NCBI GenBank assembly: GCA_030674475.1
Contig: JAUSCZ010000004.1
Span: 1 to 54,523 of the forward strand
Length of the DNA: 54,523 nt
Direction: 5' to 3'
Source: Candidatus Omnitrophota bacterium
GTDB lineage: Bacteria; Omnitrophota; Gorgyraeia; Gygaellales; UBA12090
A model generated the notes under the pieces. It was not told the origin of the DNA and did no database searches. It was given only the letters and a program-made list of their open reading frames with translations. Below are positions 42,825-51,583 of the stretch, one piece after another; positions within the stretch are counted from its first letter, which is position 1, and each line of letters starts with the position of its first letter. Position numbers and translations under genes: made by a program.

Positions 42825-43448
42825 TTACGCCTGGGACAAGAAGTAGGTGAGGTTAAAAAGTTCGGTGGAGAGGTCAACATTGCGCAGTTTTACCTTGGGC
42901 GGCACGGATAATTTAACCGGAGCGAAATTCAGGATTGCCTTGATATCGCAGGAAACCAGCCGGTCCACAATTGCCTGGGCGGCATTTACCGGGGCGGCAA
43001 TTATGGCTATTTCTATACAGGAAGACCGAATTATCTTTTTCATGTCTTCCAAGGGATAAATAGTAATCCCGCCTTTTTTCTTATAAATTTTTTTAGGGTC
43101 CGCGTCAAAGCAGGCGGATATATTCAGGTTTTGTTCCTTAAAGCCTTTGTAAGCCAAAAGGGCTGAACCCAGGTTCCCTGCTCCACAGATACAAATATTC
43201 CATCTTTTGTTTAGGCCCAGAATTTCGCTTATTTTATTCTTCAGGCTATCAATGGAATAACCTACGCCCCTCCTGCCAAACTGGCCAAAATACCAGAGGT
43301 CGCGCCGGAGCTGGTCCGGGCTGATATTTAATTCTTTGGATAATCCTAAAGAAGAAATCGTGGGTGAAGCCTGAGTCTGGGATAACTCCTGCAGGGCGCG
43401 TAGATATAAAGACATCCGGCTGATGGTATCTCTTGAAGGTTTTTTCAT
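42825..43448 (-). CDS. rex: Redox-sensing transcriptional repressor Rex
   Basis: The 207-residue protein has an N-terminal winged helix (ISRMSLYLRALQEL, SKELNISPDQLRRDLWYFGQFGRRGVGY) and a C-terminal Rossmann fold (NICICGAGNLGSALLAYKGF). It binds NADH/NAD+ and represses fermentative and respiratory genes when NAD+ is high. It lies 22 nt upstream of sulP in the same direction. No Rex-box search was done. Confidence 0.94.
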   Translation of the reverse strand: MKKPSRDTISRMSLYLRALQELSQTQASPTISSLGLSKELNISPDQLRRDLWYFGQFGRRGVGYSIDSLKNKISEILGLNKRWNICICGAGNLGSALLAYKGFKEQNLNISACFDADPKKIYKKKGGITIYPLEDMKKIIRSSCIEIAIIAAPVNAAQAIVDRLVSCDIKAILNFAPVKLSVPPKVKLRNVDLSTELFNLTYFLSQA

Positions 43449-43464
43449 TTAATGAGCATATAAC

Positions 43465-44127
43465 TTACCTGGAGGTGGTAACACCTATCTGGCGGCAATA
43501 CCTTTCAATGGCGCAATGGGTGCATAGAGGAGATACGGGTTTACAGATATTCTGGCCCCAGGTTACCAATAAGGTATTATATTCTATCCAGTATCTCTTT
43601 GGCAACTTATTTCTTAGGCAGAATTCGGTCTGTTGAGGATTTTTAGTCCGGCACAAGCCTAAACGATTAGTAATTCTATGCACATGGGTATCCACGCATA
43701 CCCCTAATTTGCCGAAGCCTTCGGTCAAAACCAGATTCGCGGTCTTACGGCCTACCCCTTTTAGAGTTAATAAATCCTCTAGGCTATCCGGCACCCGGGA
43801 AGAAAATTTCCCTATCAGCGCCCGGCAAATCTCTTTTATCCTTTTGGCCTTAACCCGATAAAAGCCCACCGGATATATCGCTTTTTCAATCTGACCGACG
43901 GAAAGCCCCAACATTTCCTGGAGGCTGGCGGCTAAATTAAAAAGCCTTTCGGAAGCAGAGGCGGTAGTTTCATCCTTGGTGCGCAGAGACAATAAACATG
44001 AAATCAAAACCAAAAACGGCTTTTGAACAGATGCCCCCTGGGCTATCCGGCTGACGATAGGAACCTTAAACTTCCGGGTTTCTCTCCTTAAAATACTGAT
44101 AACCGCTTCAATATCGCATCCCGGCAT
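43465..44127 (-). CDS. nth: Endonuclease III
   Basis: The 220-residue protein has the helix-hairpin-helix LKGVGRKTANLVL with catalytic Lys and Asp in VDTHVHRI. The C-terminal 4Fe-4S motif is C-x6-C-x2-C-x5-C (CKPVSPLCTHCAIERYC). It is a DNA glycosylase/AP lyase for oxidised pyrimidines. It ends 17 nt before rex. Confidence 0.95.
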   Translation of the reverse strand: MPGCDIEAVISILRRETRKFKVPIVSRIAQGASVQKPFLVLISCLLSLRTKDETTASASERLFNLAASLQEMLGLSVGQIEKAIYPVGFYRVKAKRIKEICRALIGKFSSRVPDSLEDLLTLKGVGRKTANLVLTEGFGKLGVCVDTHVHRITNRLGLCRTKNPQQTEFCLRNKLPKRYWIEYNTLLVTWGQNICKPVSPLCTHCAIERYCRQIGVTTSR

Positions 44128-44147
44128 ATAAAATACTCAAAATATTG

Positions 44148-45068
44148 CTATCGCAGCTTTTCCGTATATTCTTTTATCGCTTCAAATACAGGCTTGATAT
44201 ACGCGGATAGAAATATGTTATGTTCTGCATCGCATCTTAAGAGCGCGGCCTTTGACTTTTTTGCGATGTATTTATAGATTTTATGCTGTCTTATCGGGTC
44301 AAGTAAAGTATCGTGTTTGGGCAACATAACCAATAGCGGATAATCTGCTGTCTTTCCGCTTAAGATTATCTTTTTGATATTTGTGCTCAAAAGAAATTCA
44401 GAAGACTTGGTGTTAATCCATACGCTCAAGGAATTCATTGAAGAATCTTGAGCATGTCTTGCTTTGCTAAAATACGGGTATATAGGAAGCGGAAAATCTA
44501 TAAGTTTGCCAATTTGAAAAAGATGCCTCCAGTTGAGAAACCTGTAATTCGGCCAAACCTTTCTCAATTCTATTATTATATTGGTAACGGTGGCACAGAT
44601 GATTCCTCCGGCGATGTCAATATTCATTTCGTCTATGAAATTTTTATATTTATCTCCGAAGATTAACTTGAGATGCTCTATAGTTGAGGCGCTATGGCTG
44701 AATATAACCACTTTCCCTTTAAAATTTCTCACTAATTTAAGCCCTTCTATGAATTGTTGTTCTGCTTCTTCCTGGGTAAAACGTCTAAAATGACGGTTGA
44801 ATATTCCGCTGCAACCAAGCTCATACACAACAGAAATATTCGCCCTCAATTCTTTGCATAGGTTATATGGGAAATGTCCGAAATACTTAACAGCAGGCGT
44901 GATGTTCAGGCCGACAAAGATTAGTACCTCTAAGGATGGTTTTGTGTCAGGAAGATATCGTTCTACAAAGACGCGTTTATTCAGGAATATTTCCTGGCAG
45001 GTTACTCCTTCATATATTTCGTTTATCTCGGATATGTCTAAATGTTCACTGCCACCGGCTTTTTTCAT
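44148..45068 (-). CDS. Alpha/beta-hydrolase-like protein
   Basis: I choose the ATG at 45068 (MKKAGGSEHLDISEINEI) because its A is shared with the TAA of the preceding radical SAM gene (TAATG). The track start at 45143 would overlap that gene by 76 nt. The protein has 306 residues and a probable Ser-Asp-His triad: nucleophile elbow IFSHSAS, acid in LPKHDTLLDP and histidine in EHNIFLS. The substrate is unknown. Strict coupling to the radical SAM gene suggests they act on one metabolite. Confidence 0.7.
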   Translation of the reverse strand: MKKAGGSEHLDISEINEIYEGVTCQEIFLNKRVFVERYLPDTKPSLEVLIFVGLNITPAVKYFGHFPYNLCKELRANISVVYELGCSGIFNRHFRRFTQEEAEQQFIEGLKLVRNFKGKVVIFSHSASTIEHLKLIFGDKYKNFIDEMNIDIAGGIICATVTNIIIELRKVWPNYRFLNWRHLFQIGKLIDFPLPIYPYFSKARHAQDSSMNSLSVWINTKSSEFLLSTNIKKIILSGKTADYPLLVMLPKHDTLLDPIRQHKIYKYIAKKSKAALLRCDAEHNIFLSAYIKPVFEAIKEYTEKLR

Positions 45069-46681
45069 TAAGAATAACGAAGCAGAGTTCTGTATTTTAT
45101 TTTCATCCTGAAGGGTATCAGCATAAACATATCCCAGGCCCACCTGTATTTAGAAATGCTAAAAGTTAACTCAAGGAACCTGAACAGCCGGCATAGCCGG
45201 TATAAAATGTACAATCTATTAATAAAAAGCTTTCTTCTCTCAATTATTTTAATAAGAAAATTAGGGAATAAAGTGTACTGCGCTAGGGAAAACAGAAAAT
45301 AATAGTATTCATGCCTCCGCAAGAAGCCGCGATATTCCTTTTTTTCATCAAAGGTGGTAATCCAGTTATTGGCTGAGGTTTTCACATTACCTTCAATATC
45401 TTTTTCCGAGATATAACCGTTTTGAAGAAAATGCTTAGTGATGGGATAATTCGGGAAGAAAGACAAATTAAACGCCTGGAAGACAAAACCTTTGGGGAAT
45501 TTTAAAAATAAAGCCAGGCTTTCCGCGAGGTCTTTCTTACCTTCCAGAGGATTGTTCTTCACATAATCATAATATATGTTGAAATATGGTTTCCGGCTTT
45601 TTACTTTTCTAAGTCCGGCCATATTTCTGGCCGCTTCTAAAATCTTTTCATTAGTTTCATTGCGGGCGTATAATGTTTTCCTAAGATTGTAACTGCCGCT
45701 CTGTATGCCCATTACCGTAATCGTCCAGCCGGCCTTTCTTAAAGGCACCAGGATTTCCATATCGCTGCAAAGAGGATGGCTGTAAGTAAAGAACGGCAAA
45801 TCTATTTTCCGTTTATATTCTTCTGAAAATTCCAGGCACCAGTTCTTATTGACCGCGAAGATATTGTCCCAGAAGAATATCCATCTTAAATTCGGGTTGT
45901 TATTTTTGGCCTGCTCCAGTTCCTCAATGACGTTAGCAACGCTACGACGCCGGAATTTATCGTGCTGGAGAGAATTTATGCAGAAGGAGCAATGCATAGG
46001 GCAGGCAAAAGAAGTCATTGTCTGATAAAATACTATCCGGGGCGCGTCGGTAAATCCAAACCCGAAATAATCTATATTCTTGTCCTTTTGAACCTTGCCT
46101 TCGTCAATGTAAATCTTGTTTTCAGGAGCATAGCTGGCAAAGGGCAATATATCCAAGTCATTTATAAACGGCCTGGCGGGATTTTTGATTATGCTTCCAT
46201 TTTTATTTATCCATAGGTTGTTAATCTTATCGTACGGCCTGCCATTTAGTATATTCGTGGATAATTCAAGCAAGGCATCAAAACCTTCTCCTACGCATAC
46301 GATATCAGTATGTCCTATACAAGTTTCCGGGGCTATTGTGGGGTGATCTCCGCCCCAGATGACCGGAGCCTTAAACCTTTCTTTTATCCGGGCGGTTAAA
46401 TCTTTGGCTAACTGAAGATGGCTGGATTTAAACCCTATGCCGATTAAGGAAGGATTTATATTATCTATCTGCTGGAGCAAGGTTTTTATGTCTTCTTCTG
46501 TTACCTGATCATGAAAATCATGCATTTCTACATAGTCATTTTTTAGGGTTTTCGTCGCCTTTTGCTTCATTCTCTTAAAAGCTATATAATAGACAGAGAT
46601 GTTGTGTTTTTTAAGATAAGAAAACAAAAGCCGCATTGCGAAATTATCGTAATGATATAAGGAAATTAGTGCGATAGACAT
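45068..46681 (-). CDS. B12-binding-domain radical SAM protein
   Basis: The 537-residue protein has an N-terminal Rossmann/B12-binding-like domain (VIWGGDHPTIAPETCIGHTDIVCVGEGFDALLEL) that lacks the DxHxxG histidine. A radical SAM domain follows with CPMHCSFC (CxxxCxxC), TVMGIQSGS and the usual HPNxLRKTLYARN-type segment. The C-terminal ~80 residues are Arg/Tyr/Phe rich. It resembles lipid or natural-product modifying enzymes, but the reaction is unknown. A terminator-like hairpin sits ~20 nt upstream of the ATG. Confidence 0.85.
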   Translation of the reverse strand: MSIALISLYHYDNFAMRLLFSYLKKHNISVYYIAFKRMKQKATKTLKNDYVEMHDFHDQVTEEDIKTLLQQIDNINPSLIGIGFKSSHLQLAKDLTARIKERFKAPVIWGGDHPTIAPETCIGHTDIVCVGEGFDALLELSTNILNGRPYDKINNLWINKNGSIIKNPARPFINDLDILPFASYAPENKIYIDEGKVQKDKNIDYFGFGFTDAPRIVFYQTMTSFACPMHCSFCINSLQHDKFRRRSVANVIEELEQAKNNNPNLRWIFFWDNIFAVNKNWCLEFSEEYKRKIDLPFFTYSHPLCSDMEILVPLRKAGWTITVMGIQSGSYNLRKTLYARNETNEKILEAARNMAGLRKVKSRKPYFNIYYDYVKNNPLEGKKDLAESLALFLKFPKGFVFQAFNLSFFPNYPITKHFLQNGYISEKDIEGNVKTSANNWITTFDEKKEYRGFLRRHEYYYFLFSLAQYTLFPNFLIKIIERRKLFINRLYILYRLCRLFRFLELTFSISKYRWAWDMFMLIPFRMKIKYRTLLRYS

Positions 46682-46696
46682 TATTTTTCAACCAAT

Positions 46697-46730
46697 AAAA
46701 AACGCCGTCCCTTATTGTTAGAAGGCGGCG
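46697..46730 (-). terminator. Terminator-like hairpin upstream of the radical SAM gene
   Basis: On the minus strand, CGCCGCCTT...AAGGGACGGCG with two bulges, followed by TTTTTTATTG. It probably ends the VapBC transcript. The same TTTTTTATTG tail follows the hairpin at 40731-40766. Confidence 0.65.
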
Positions 46731-46837
46731 CTTTTTTTGCTCTTATAATTATACGGCCACAATATTTAACGCTAACCGAAATTAGTTCACCAAGCATAGA
46801 TAGATTATAGAAAGATTATTCCGCCTTGTCAAAGAAT

Positions 46838-47236
46838 TCAAGGGTTAAATAATTTCAATCCGGTGCAATCGGCGATTAAAGAAAAATCTTTGTCTTTAGA
46901 AAATACCTTTACATCGTTTTCAATCGCGGCGGCGGCAATTATGGCATCCACGGTTTTGCTTATAGTCTTGCCTTTCTTCCGGCACAAACGATAGATATCC
47001 GCCGCCAAGACATAAGTCTCCAAACTTGATGCCCTGATTACCGGAAATTGAATAAGGTATTCCTTTAATTCTTTAAATATGCCGTCATCCTTTATACCCT
47101 GAAGAATTTCGGTAAGGATAATGTCCAAAATACAGATATCCTCGTCTTGCTCAATCAGACTCTTTAATTTCGCGGCATAAATTGATGCCGGATGGTTAAA
47201 GAAATCTATCCATACCGAAGTATCCACCAAAATCAA
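46838..47236 (-). CDS. vapC: PIN-domain toxin VapC
   Basis: The 132-residue protein is typical VapC size. The acidic PIN residues are in ILVDTSVWIDFF, LTEILQGI, TVDAIIAAAA and FSKDKDF. It starts at a TTG that overlaps the VapB stop (TTGA), with AAGGAG upstream. It would be an RNA-cleaving toxin held by VapB. Confidence 0.88.
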   Translation of the reverse strand: MILVDTSVWIDFFNHPASIYAAKLKSLIEQDEDICILDIILTEILQGIKDDGIFKELKEYLIQFPVIRASSLETYVLAADIYRLCRKKGKTISKTVDAIIAAAAIENDVKVFSKDKDFSLIADCTGLKLFNP

Positions 47237-47433
47237 CTTCTGCTCCTTCTCATCCTTGCCAAATTACCCTCCCAGCAAGAAGAACCGGACAAGTTTAGTA
47301 TCGCCTTTCTCTTTAACCTCTTGACCATTTCCGCTAAAGCGGCATTAACCAACTCCTTCTTGGTTCGAAAATGGGTAATAGCCAGGCCTTCTTTTACCAG
47401 CTTCTCATCCAATACAATATTGGTCCTGTGCAT
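47233..47433 (-). CDS. vapB: VapB-type antitoxin
   Basis: I prefer the ATG at 47433 (MHRTNIVLDEKLVKEGLAIT) to the track start, because GGAGGAG lies just upstream. It has 66 residues. The N-terminal RTNIVLDE strand and two helices (TKKELVNAALAEMVKRL) match the VapB type II family with a ribbon-helix-helix fold. An inverted repeat ATACAC-N7-GTGTAT with a third half-site lies just upstream, a likely autorepression operator. Confidence 0.85.
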   Translation of the reverse strand: MHRTNIVLDEKLVKEGLAITHFRTKKELVNAALAEMVKRLKRKAILNLSGSSCWEGNLARMRRSRS

Positions 47434-47444
47434 ATCGCTCCTCC

Positions 47445-47474
47445 ATACACAAAGCATACACTATTCTGGTGTAT
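47445..47474 (-). promoter_or_regulatory. Candidate VapBC operator
   Basis: ATACAC (47456-47461) and GTGTAT (47469-47474) form an inverted repeat, with another ATACAC at 47445-47450. Confidence 0.55.
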
Positions 47475-47487
47475 AAATCAACTTCTT

Positions 47488-48498
47488 TCATTTTTGGGGC
47501 TGAGAATGGGGCACAATAGCAGAAGCAGGATTATTTTGCCCTTTTAATTCCTCAACTATTTTCTTTAGCCGGACCATGCGTTCAGGGCTGGAGGGGTGGG
47601 TGCTGAAGAAGTTGCGGGTCATACTCTGGGGTATCTCAATAGCAAAACGCTCCCAGACATCTACCCCGGCCTCAATATTAAAACCGGACAAATAAACATA
47701 TTTCAGGCCAAAGTAATCCGCCTCCCGCTCAAAATCCTGGGAAAACCTGGAACTAAAGGCCGCGGAAACCGAACGCATCACCGCGTCCCCGGAGCCGGGA
47801 GAAACCTTATTGGCTCCGATTCCGGCGGCAATCCCAGCTAGCATTGAAATAAGATTGATTCCTGAACCTTTCAAATGATGGCCCTTGGTAATATGGGCCA
47901 GCTCATGGCCTAAGACCGCCGCTACCTCATCGTCACTTTTGGTAAAACGCATCAAACCGTAAGTAACCACAATCAGATTGGGCATAGCTCCGGCATTTAC
48001 CTCCTGCTCATCTACCATACGGAAGGAAACATCCCAAGGCTTAGAGCCCAACCTAAAACCCAGGTTTATCTTTGCTCCCGAACGTAAAACCGCGAGTTCA
48101 ACTAATTGGCCGGGAGCCTTATGATTAAGGACATAGGCCGCGTCGGATAAATCATTAATCGGAAGATTCTCGATACTTTTAATAACATCGCCGGCAATAA
48201 CTCCTGCCATCTTGGCCGGACTGTCTTCAACTACCCCGGTAACCACCACGCCATTACTGTTTGAGAGATGATAAAGCTTAACGAAATATTCATCAATCTT
48301 GGATAGAAGTAATCCGGAGTAGACAAAATTCCCCTTGCTATCCTCTTCCGGAAGTTTCAAGAGAAGCTTGTAGCCGATGTTATTTACCTTGACTAAATAA
48401 TCTATCTGAAATTTTAGGGCCTTGACTTTCAACTCCGCGCCGGCTTGTTTGATTTCTTTTTCAGAGACATAAGGGCCGGTAACCGCGCAGCCAGACAA
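47488..48498 (-). CDS. M48 metallopeptidase with PDZ domain, predicted lipoprotein (signal peptide frame-shifted)
   Basis: The 336-residue frame starts at a TTG right in the lipobox (L-S-G-C). It contains a PDZ domain (~residues 85-150, GVVVTGVVEDSPAKMAGVIAGDVIKSIENLPI) and an M48 peptidase with zinc motif LGHELAHITKGHH and the downstream EREAD. It should be an outer-membrane-associated protease for damaged or misassembled envelope proteins. The best start is an ATG at 48563 encoding MLKLAAGKNKFFLLSAICYLL, but it is out of frame with this body because of a (TAGCAGA)4 repeat. Five copies would join them into a perfect lipoprotein signal peptide. Confidence 0.85.
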   Translation of the reverse strand: MSGCAVTGPYVSEKEIKQAGAELKVKALKFQIDYLVKVNNIGYKLLLKLPEEDSKGNFVYSGLLLSKIDEYFVKLYHLSNSNGVVVTGVVEDSPAKMAGVIAGDVIKSIENLPINDLSDAAYVLNHKAPGQLVELAVLRSGAKINLGFRLGSKPWDVSFRMVDEQEVNAGAMPNLIVVTYGLMRFTKSDDEVAAVLGHELAHITKGHHLKGSGINLISMLAGIAAGIGANKVSPGSGDAVMRSVSAAFSSRFSQDFEREADYFGLKYVYLSGFNIEAGVDVWERFAIEIPQSMTRNFFSTHPSSPERMVRLKKIVEELKGQNNPASAIVPHSQPQK

Positions 48499-48500
48499 AA

Positions 48501-48528
48501 TAGCAGATAGCAGATAGCAGATAGCAGA
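48501..48528. repeat. Heptanucleotide tandem repeat (TAGCAGA)4 in the signal-peptide region
   Basis: Four exact copies (28 bp). Seven nt per unit means copy-number change shifts the reading frame. Confidence 0.92.
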
Positions 48529-48534
48529 AAAAAC

Positions 48535-49191
48535 TTATTTTTTCCGGCGGCAAGCTTTAGCATCTTTAATGATACCTAAATCCTGGAATTCCTGTTGTAA
48601 CTCTTGGGTGGTCTTAAATTGAATTGATTTTATTCCGTAGCTCAAAGCGGCCTCAATTAAATCCAAGCGGTCATCCACATACACCACGCTCTCCCGGGGC
48701 ACACCTAAAGCCTTCAGGGCTAAATCATAAATCTCTTTATCCGGCTTGATAAATCCGGTCCGAAAAGAAGGGATTATTTTATCCGACTCAAACAATCCAA
48801 TGGTAGAAGAAAATTCTTCCCGGATATATTCATAATGCAGCTGGTTGATATTGGAAAGCAAGGCTAATTTAATCCCGGAATTTAGAGAGCTGACAAAATC
48901 TTCACTCTCCGGCTTAGAGAAAAATATCTCATTCCAGATCGGCAGGAATTCCCCGTAACTTATTTTCAATTCCAGGGCGGTTTGGACCTGCTTGAAAAAT
49001 TCTAATTTGCCGGTTTTGCCTTTCTCGAATTCCTGGGTTAAATCCGAATCAAAAAATAAATCATAGATATCCCGGCTTTTCTTGGGCGTATGCTTTAATA
49101 TTTTCTTGACCGCGATAGTGTGGTCAAATCCGATTAACACATTACCCAGATCAAAAATTACCGCCTTTATTTCCTTAACATTATTTTTCAT
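48535..49191 (-). CDS. HAD-superfamily hydrolase
   Basis: I prefer the ATG at 49191 (MKNNVKEIKAVIFDLGNVL), which has GAGGAG upstream. The track start is an in-frame TTG four codons earlier. It has 218 residues. HAD motifs: FDLGNVLIGFD (motif I), LALLSNINQ (II), GFIKPDKEIYDLAL (III) and VVYVDDRLDLIEAA (IV). It is a YihX-like phosphatase and the substrate is unknown. Its last codons overlap the alternative ATG of the M48 gene. Confidence 0.88.
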   Translation of the reverse strand: MKNNVKEIKAVIFDLGNVLIGFDHTIAVKKILKHTPKKSRDIYDLFFDSDLTQEFEKGKTGKLEFFKQVQTALELKISYGEFLPIWNEIFFSKPESEDFVSSLNSGIKLALLSNINQLHYEYIREEFSSTIGLFESDKIIPSFRTGFIKPDKEIYDLALKALGVPRESVVYVDDRLDLIEAALSYGIKSIQFKTTQELQQEFQDLGIIKDAKACRRKK

Positions 49192-49208
49192 TATGCTCCT
49201 CAACGCGC

Positions 49209-50204
49209 CTAATTAAGCTTTTTTTCTTCGCTGGCTTTGGGTTTTTTAAAAAGGTCGAGGAAGCGGTCTTCGTATTCTTTATAGACATTCCAATGATCCA
49301 ACTCTCTTTTTAATTCCGCGGCCTTGGAAATATTAGATTTAACCTCGGGAAAAAGCTTCTCAATCTTTTCCCGGGCGGATTGAGGAAGCTTAGTCTGTAG
49401 ACTCAGGGATTTCTTAATCTTATCAATCTCATCCTGGCCTATCGGGCCGGGGCCGCTTTCAGAGGGAATCTGCTGAATAAACTCAATAATCTTATCAATC
49501 TCCTGCTCCATTAGCTTGGCCGATTGAGTTAAACCGCTGAGATCAATATCAATTCTTAACAGGCGGCTAAGTTTATTTAATATGGCTAAAGATGCCTTGG
49601 GATTATCCATCTGAATAGTAAAAAGAGGAATCTCGCCCAGAAAGCAGGCCCCCTCAAAACTGAATTCTTTGGCTACCCCCAAAAATAATCCGTTCAGCCC
49701 GCTCACCTGGCCGGCGCTAAGGATCTTCAGCCCGAGATTAAGGCTGTTCAGTTCATCAAATAACTTTTTACTGGTGGCGCAAAACCAGACCTGAGATTCA
49801 AGGGTATGGTCAATCGGCTGAGGCATCGCGGCAAAGCTGAATATTCGATAGACTTTTAAATCTTTAGCCGTCAAAAGTATTTTTTTGCAGTATTCATAGG
49901 CGTGCTCTAAAAGCGGCTGGGCATCGCTTAAAAAAACAATCAAGTCGGATGATCCGGTCTTATTCTTATAAAAATAAAATTTCCCGATTCCGGCCTTGGG
50001 TAGCTGCACCAGATTATTCTCAATCCAGATGCCCGTGGGAGGAAACAACTCCGGAGCCAGCAGTGTCCCGAATTCCTCCATCTTAAGTTTATCCCTTAAG
50101 TATAATCCTAATTTAAAAGCTACTTCTCCCATCCCCGGCCAGGCGCAAATGAGAATCGGTTTTTTTAATCTCGGTTTTTTGGTTAGTGACAATGAAATTT
50201 TCAT
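49209..50204 (-). CDS. PAC2-family protein
   Basis: The 331-residue protein has ICAWPGMGEVAFKLGLYLRDKL, SDAQPLLEHAYEYCKKIL and GQVSGLNGLFLGVAKE, which follow the PAC2 (proteasome-assembly-chaperone-like) family, common in actinobacteria and candidate phyla. The function in bacteria without a proteasome is unknown. A ~90-residue helical C-terminal tail is extra. Its ATG overlaps the M20 stop by 4 nt. Confidence 0.8.
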   Translation of the reverse strand: MKISLSLTKKPRLKKPILICAWPGMGEVAFKLGLYLRDKLKMEEFGTLLAPELFPPTGIWIENNLVQLPKAGIGKFYFYKNKTGSSDLIVFLSDAQPLLEHAYEYCKKILLTAKDLKVYRIFSFAAMPQPIDHTLESQVWFCATSKKLFDELNSLNLGLKILSAGQVSGLNGLFLGVAKEFSFEGACFLGEIPLFTIQMDNPKASLAILNKLSRLLRIDIDLSGLTQSAKLMEQEIDKIIEFIQQIPSESGPGPIGQDEIDKIKKSLSLQTKLPQSAREKIEKLFPEVKSNISKAAELKRELDHWNVYKEYEDRFLDLFKKPKASEEKKLN

Positions 50205-51325
50205 CTTTCTCCTTTTAAAAATTCCTCTAAAGCCCTCGCGCCTTGATAGAGGGTATCTATTTTCACATACTCGTCATTGATATGGGCACAGGTCCGGGAG
50301 CCGAATCCGGTAGCCACCGCCGGAATCCCTCTTTCCTTGAAAAAGGTAATAACCGTAGCTCCTTCTGAACCTTTCAGGCCGGCGGATTTTTTGTGTTTGC
50401 GCCAAATTTTTAATAAAGAACTGACTAACTCGTGATTTCGCTCAATTTCGTAAGGATTTTGAATCCCATCTATCTTTAGAGTGAATCTTTTTGCCCTTTT
50501 AGCGATAACTTTTTTAAAATCGCTCAGGATATCCTGGGCCGACATTCCGGGGAGATAACGAACATCAAGTTCAAACTCACACCAATCCGCCACCATATTC
50601 ACTTTGTCCCCGCCGTGTATGGTGCCGATGTTAATTGTCGGAGGATGCAAAAGAGGGTGCTTTTTATATTTAAATTTGTAGCCTTCCAAATCCTCTATTA
50701 CGCGGCTGGCGATATTTATGGCATTTATTCCCCGCCAGGGATACGCCCCGTGGGCCTTGCGCCCGGATACGCGGACTTTAAAATGAATCAGGCCTTTTTG
50801 GGCAACTATTATATCAAACTCATCCGAATCTAAGATAAGGGCATAATCCGCTCTTAAAATATTTTTCTTGAGCAAAGGAATCAGCCCCAGACTTGAGCCG
50901 GTTTCCTCATCAGCAGTCGCGGCAAAAAGGATGTTGTTTTTTATTTTTGTCTTATCCTCGACCAGGCTGTGTAAGACCTCAATAGCCACAGCCAGGTTTC
51001 CCTTACAATCAGTTGTCCCCCGGCCGTAAATCTTATCGCCTTTAATCGTGCCTTTAAAAGGAGGATATTTCCAGCCTGAGCCGGCGGGAACCGTATCCAA
51101 ATGCGGACTGATAAGAATGGTCCTGGCGCGAGGACTATCGGATTCTAACCGGCAGATTATATTCGGCCTGTTTTTAGCAAACTCATAAATCCTGGATTTT
51201 AGGCCAAAGCTGTCTAAATACTCCCGGATAAATCTAACCATCTCAAACTCATTACCCGGGGGATTCTGGGAATCTATCCGAATCAGCTTTTGGGTTAATG
51301 CTATCAGCCTCTTACGATTGATCAT
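50201..51325 (-). CDS. M20-family metallopeptidase (ArgE/DapE-like)
   Basis: The 374-residue protein has the zinc ligands and catalytic motifs ISPHLDTVPAG (HxD), GRGTTDCKGN, ATADEETGSS and a C-terminal H in CAHINDEY. It deacylates an amino acid or cleaves a succinyl-diaminopimelate-type substrate. Exact specificity is not clear. Confidence 0.9.
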   Translation of the reverse strand: MINRKRLIALTQKLIRIDSQNPPGNEFEMVRFIREYLDSFGLKSRIYEFAKNRPNIICRLESDSPRARTILISPHLDTVPAGSGWKYPPFKGTIKGDKIYGRGTTDCKGNLAVAIEVLHSLVEDKTKIKNNILFAATADEETGSSLGLIPLLKKNILRADYALILDSDEFDIIVAQKGLIHFKVRVSGRKAHGAYPWRGINAINIASRVIEDLEGYKFKYKKHPLLHPPTINIGTIHGGDKVNMVADWCEFELDVRYLPGMSAQDILSDFKKVIAKRAKRFTLKIDGIQNPYEIERNHELVSSLLKIWRKHKKSAGLKGSEGATVITFFKERGIPAVATGFGSRTCAHINDEYVKIDTLYQGARALEEFLKGER

Positions 51326-51547
51326 CTAATGAGCGCAGGTTGAGCAATTACTCCCGGCGCATCCGGCGCAAGATGAACCCGATACGGTTGTGCCTGAGGC
51401 GCCTTTGGAATAAAAGGCGAATGCCGAAACCTTACGAATTATTCTTTCCGAATTACAGGCCACACACGCCACTTTTTCCGACTGACTGCGCAGAAAATAT
51501 TCAAAATCCTTGTCACATTTATCGCAATGGTACTCGTAGATGGGCAT
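51326..51547 (-). CDS. FmdB-family zinc-ribbon protein
   Basis: I prefer the ATG at 51547 (MPIYEYHCDKCDKDFEYFLR) to the longer track start. It has 73 residues. The N-terminal zinc ribbon CDKC...CVAC and the Gly/Ser/Cys-rich tail SSCAGCAGSNCSTCAH are typical. It is a putative regulator of unknown target and abuts the M20 gene. Confidence 0.88.
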   Translation of the reverse strand: MPIYEYHCDKCDKDFEYFLRSQSEKVACVACNSERIIRKVSAFAFYSKGASGTTVSGSSCAGCAGSNCSTCAH

Positions 51548-51583
51548 AGAATAAATTAAAATATCAAAAATCAAATAGCAAAA

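Noticed and set aside
45068-45143. Longer start for the hydrolase (76-nt overlap with the radical SAM gene)
   Set aside because: The TAATG-coupled ATG at 45068 is a more natural start and the extra residues are the antiphase reading of the upstream gene.
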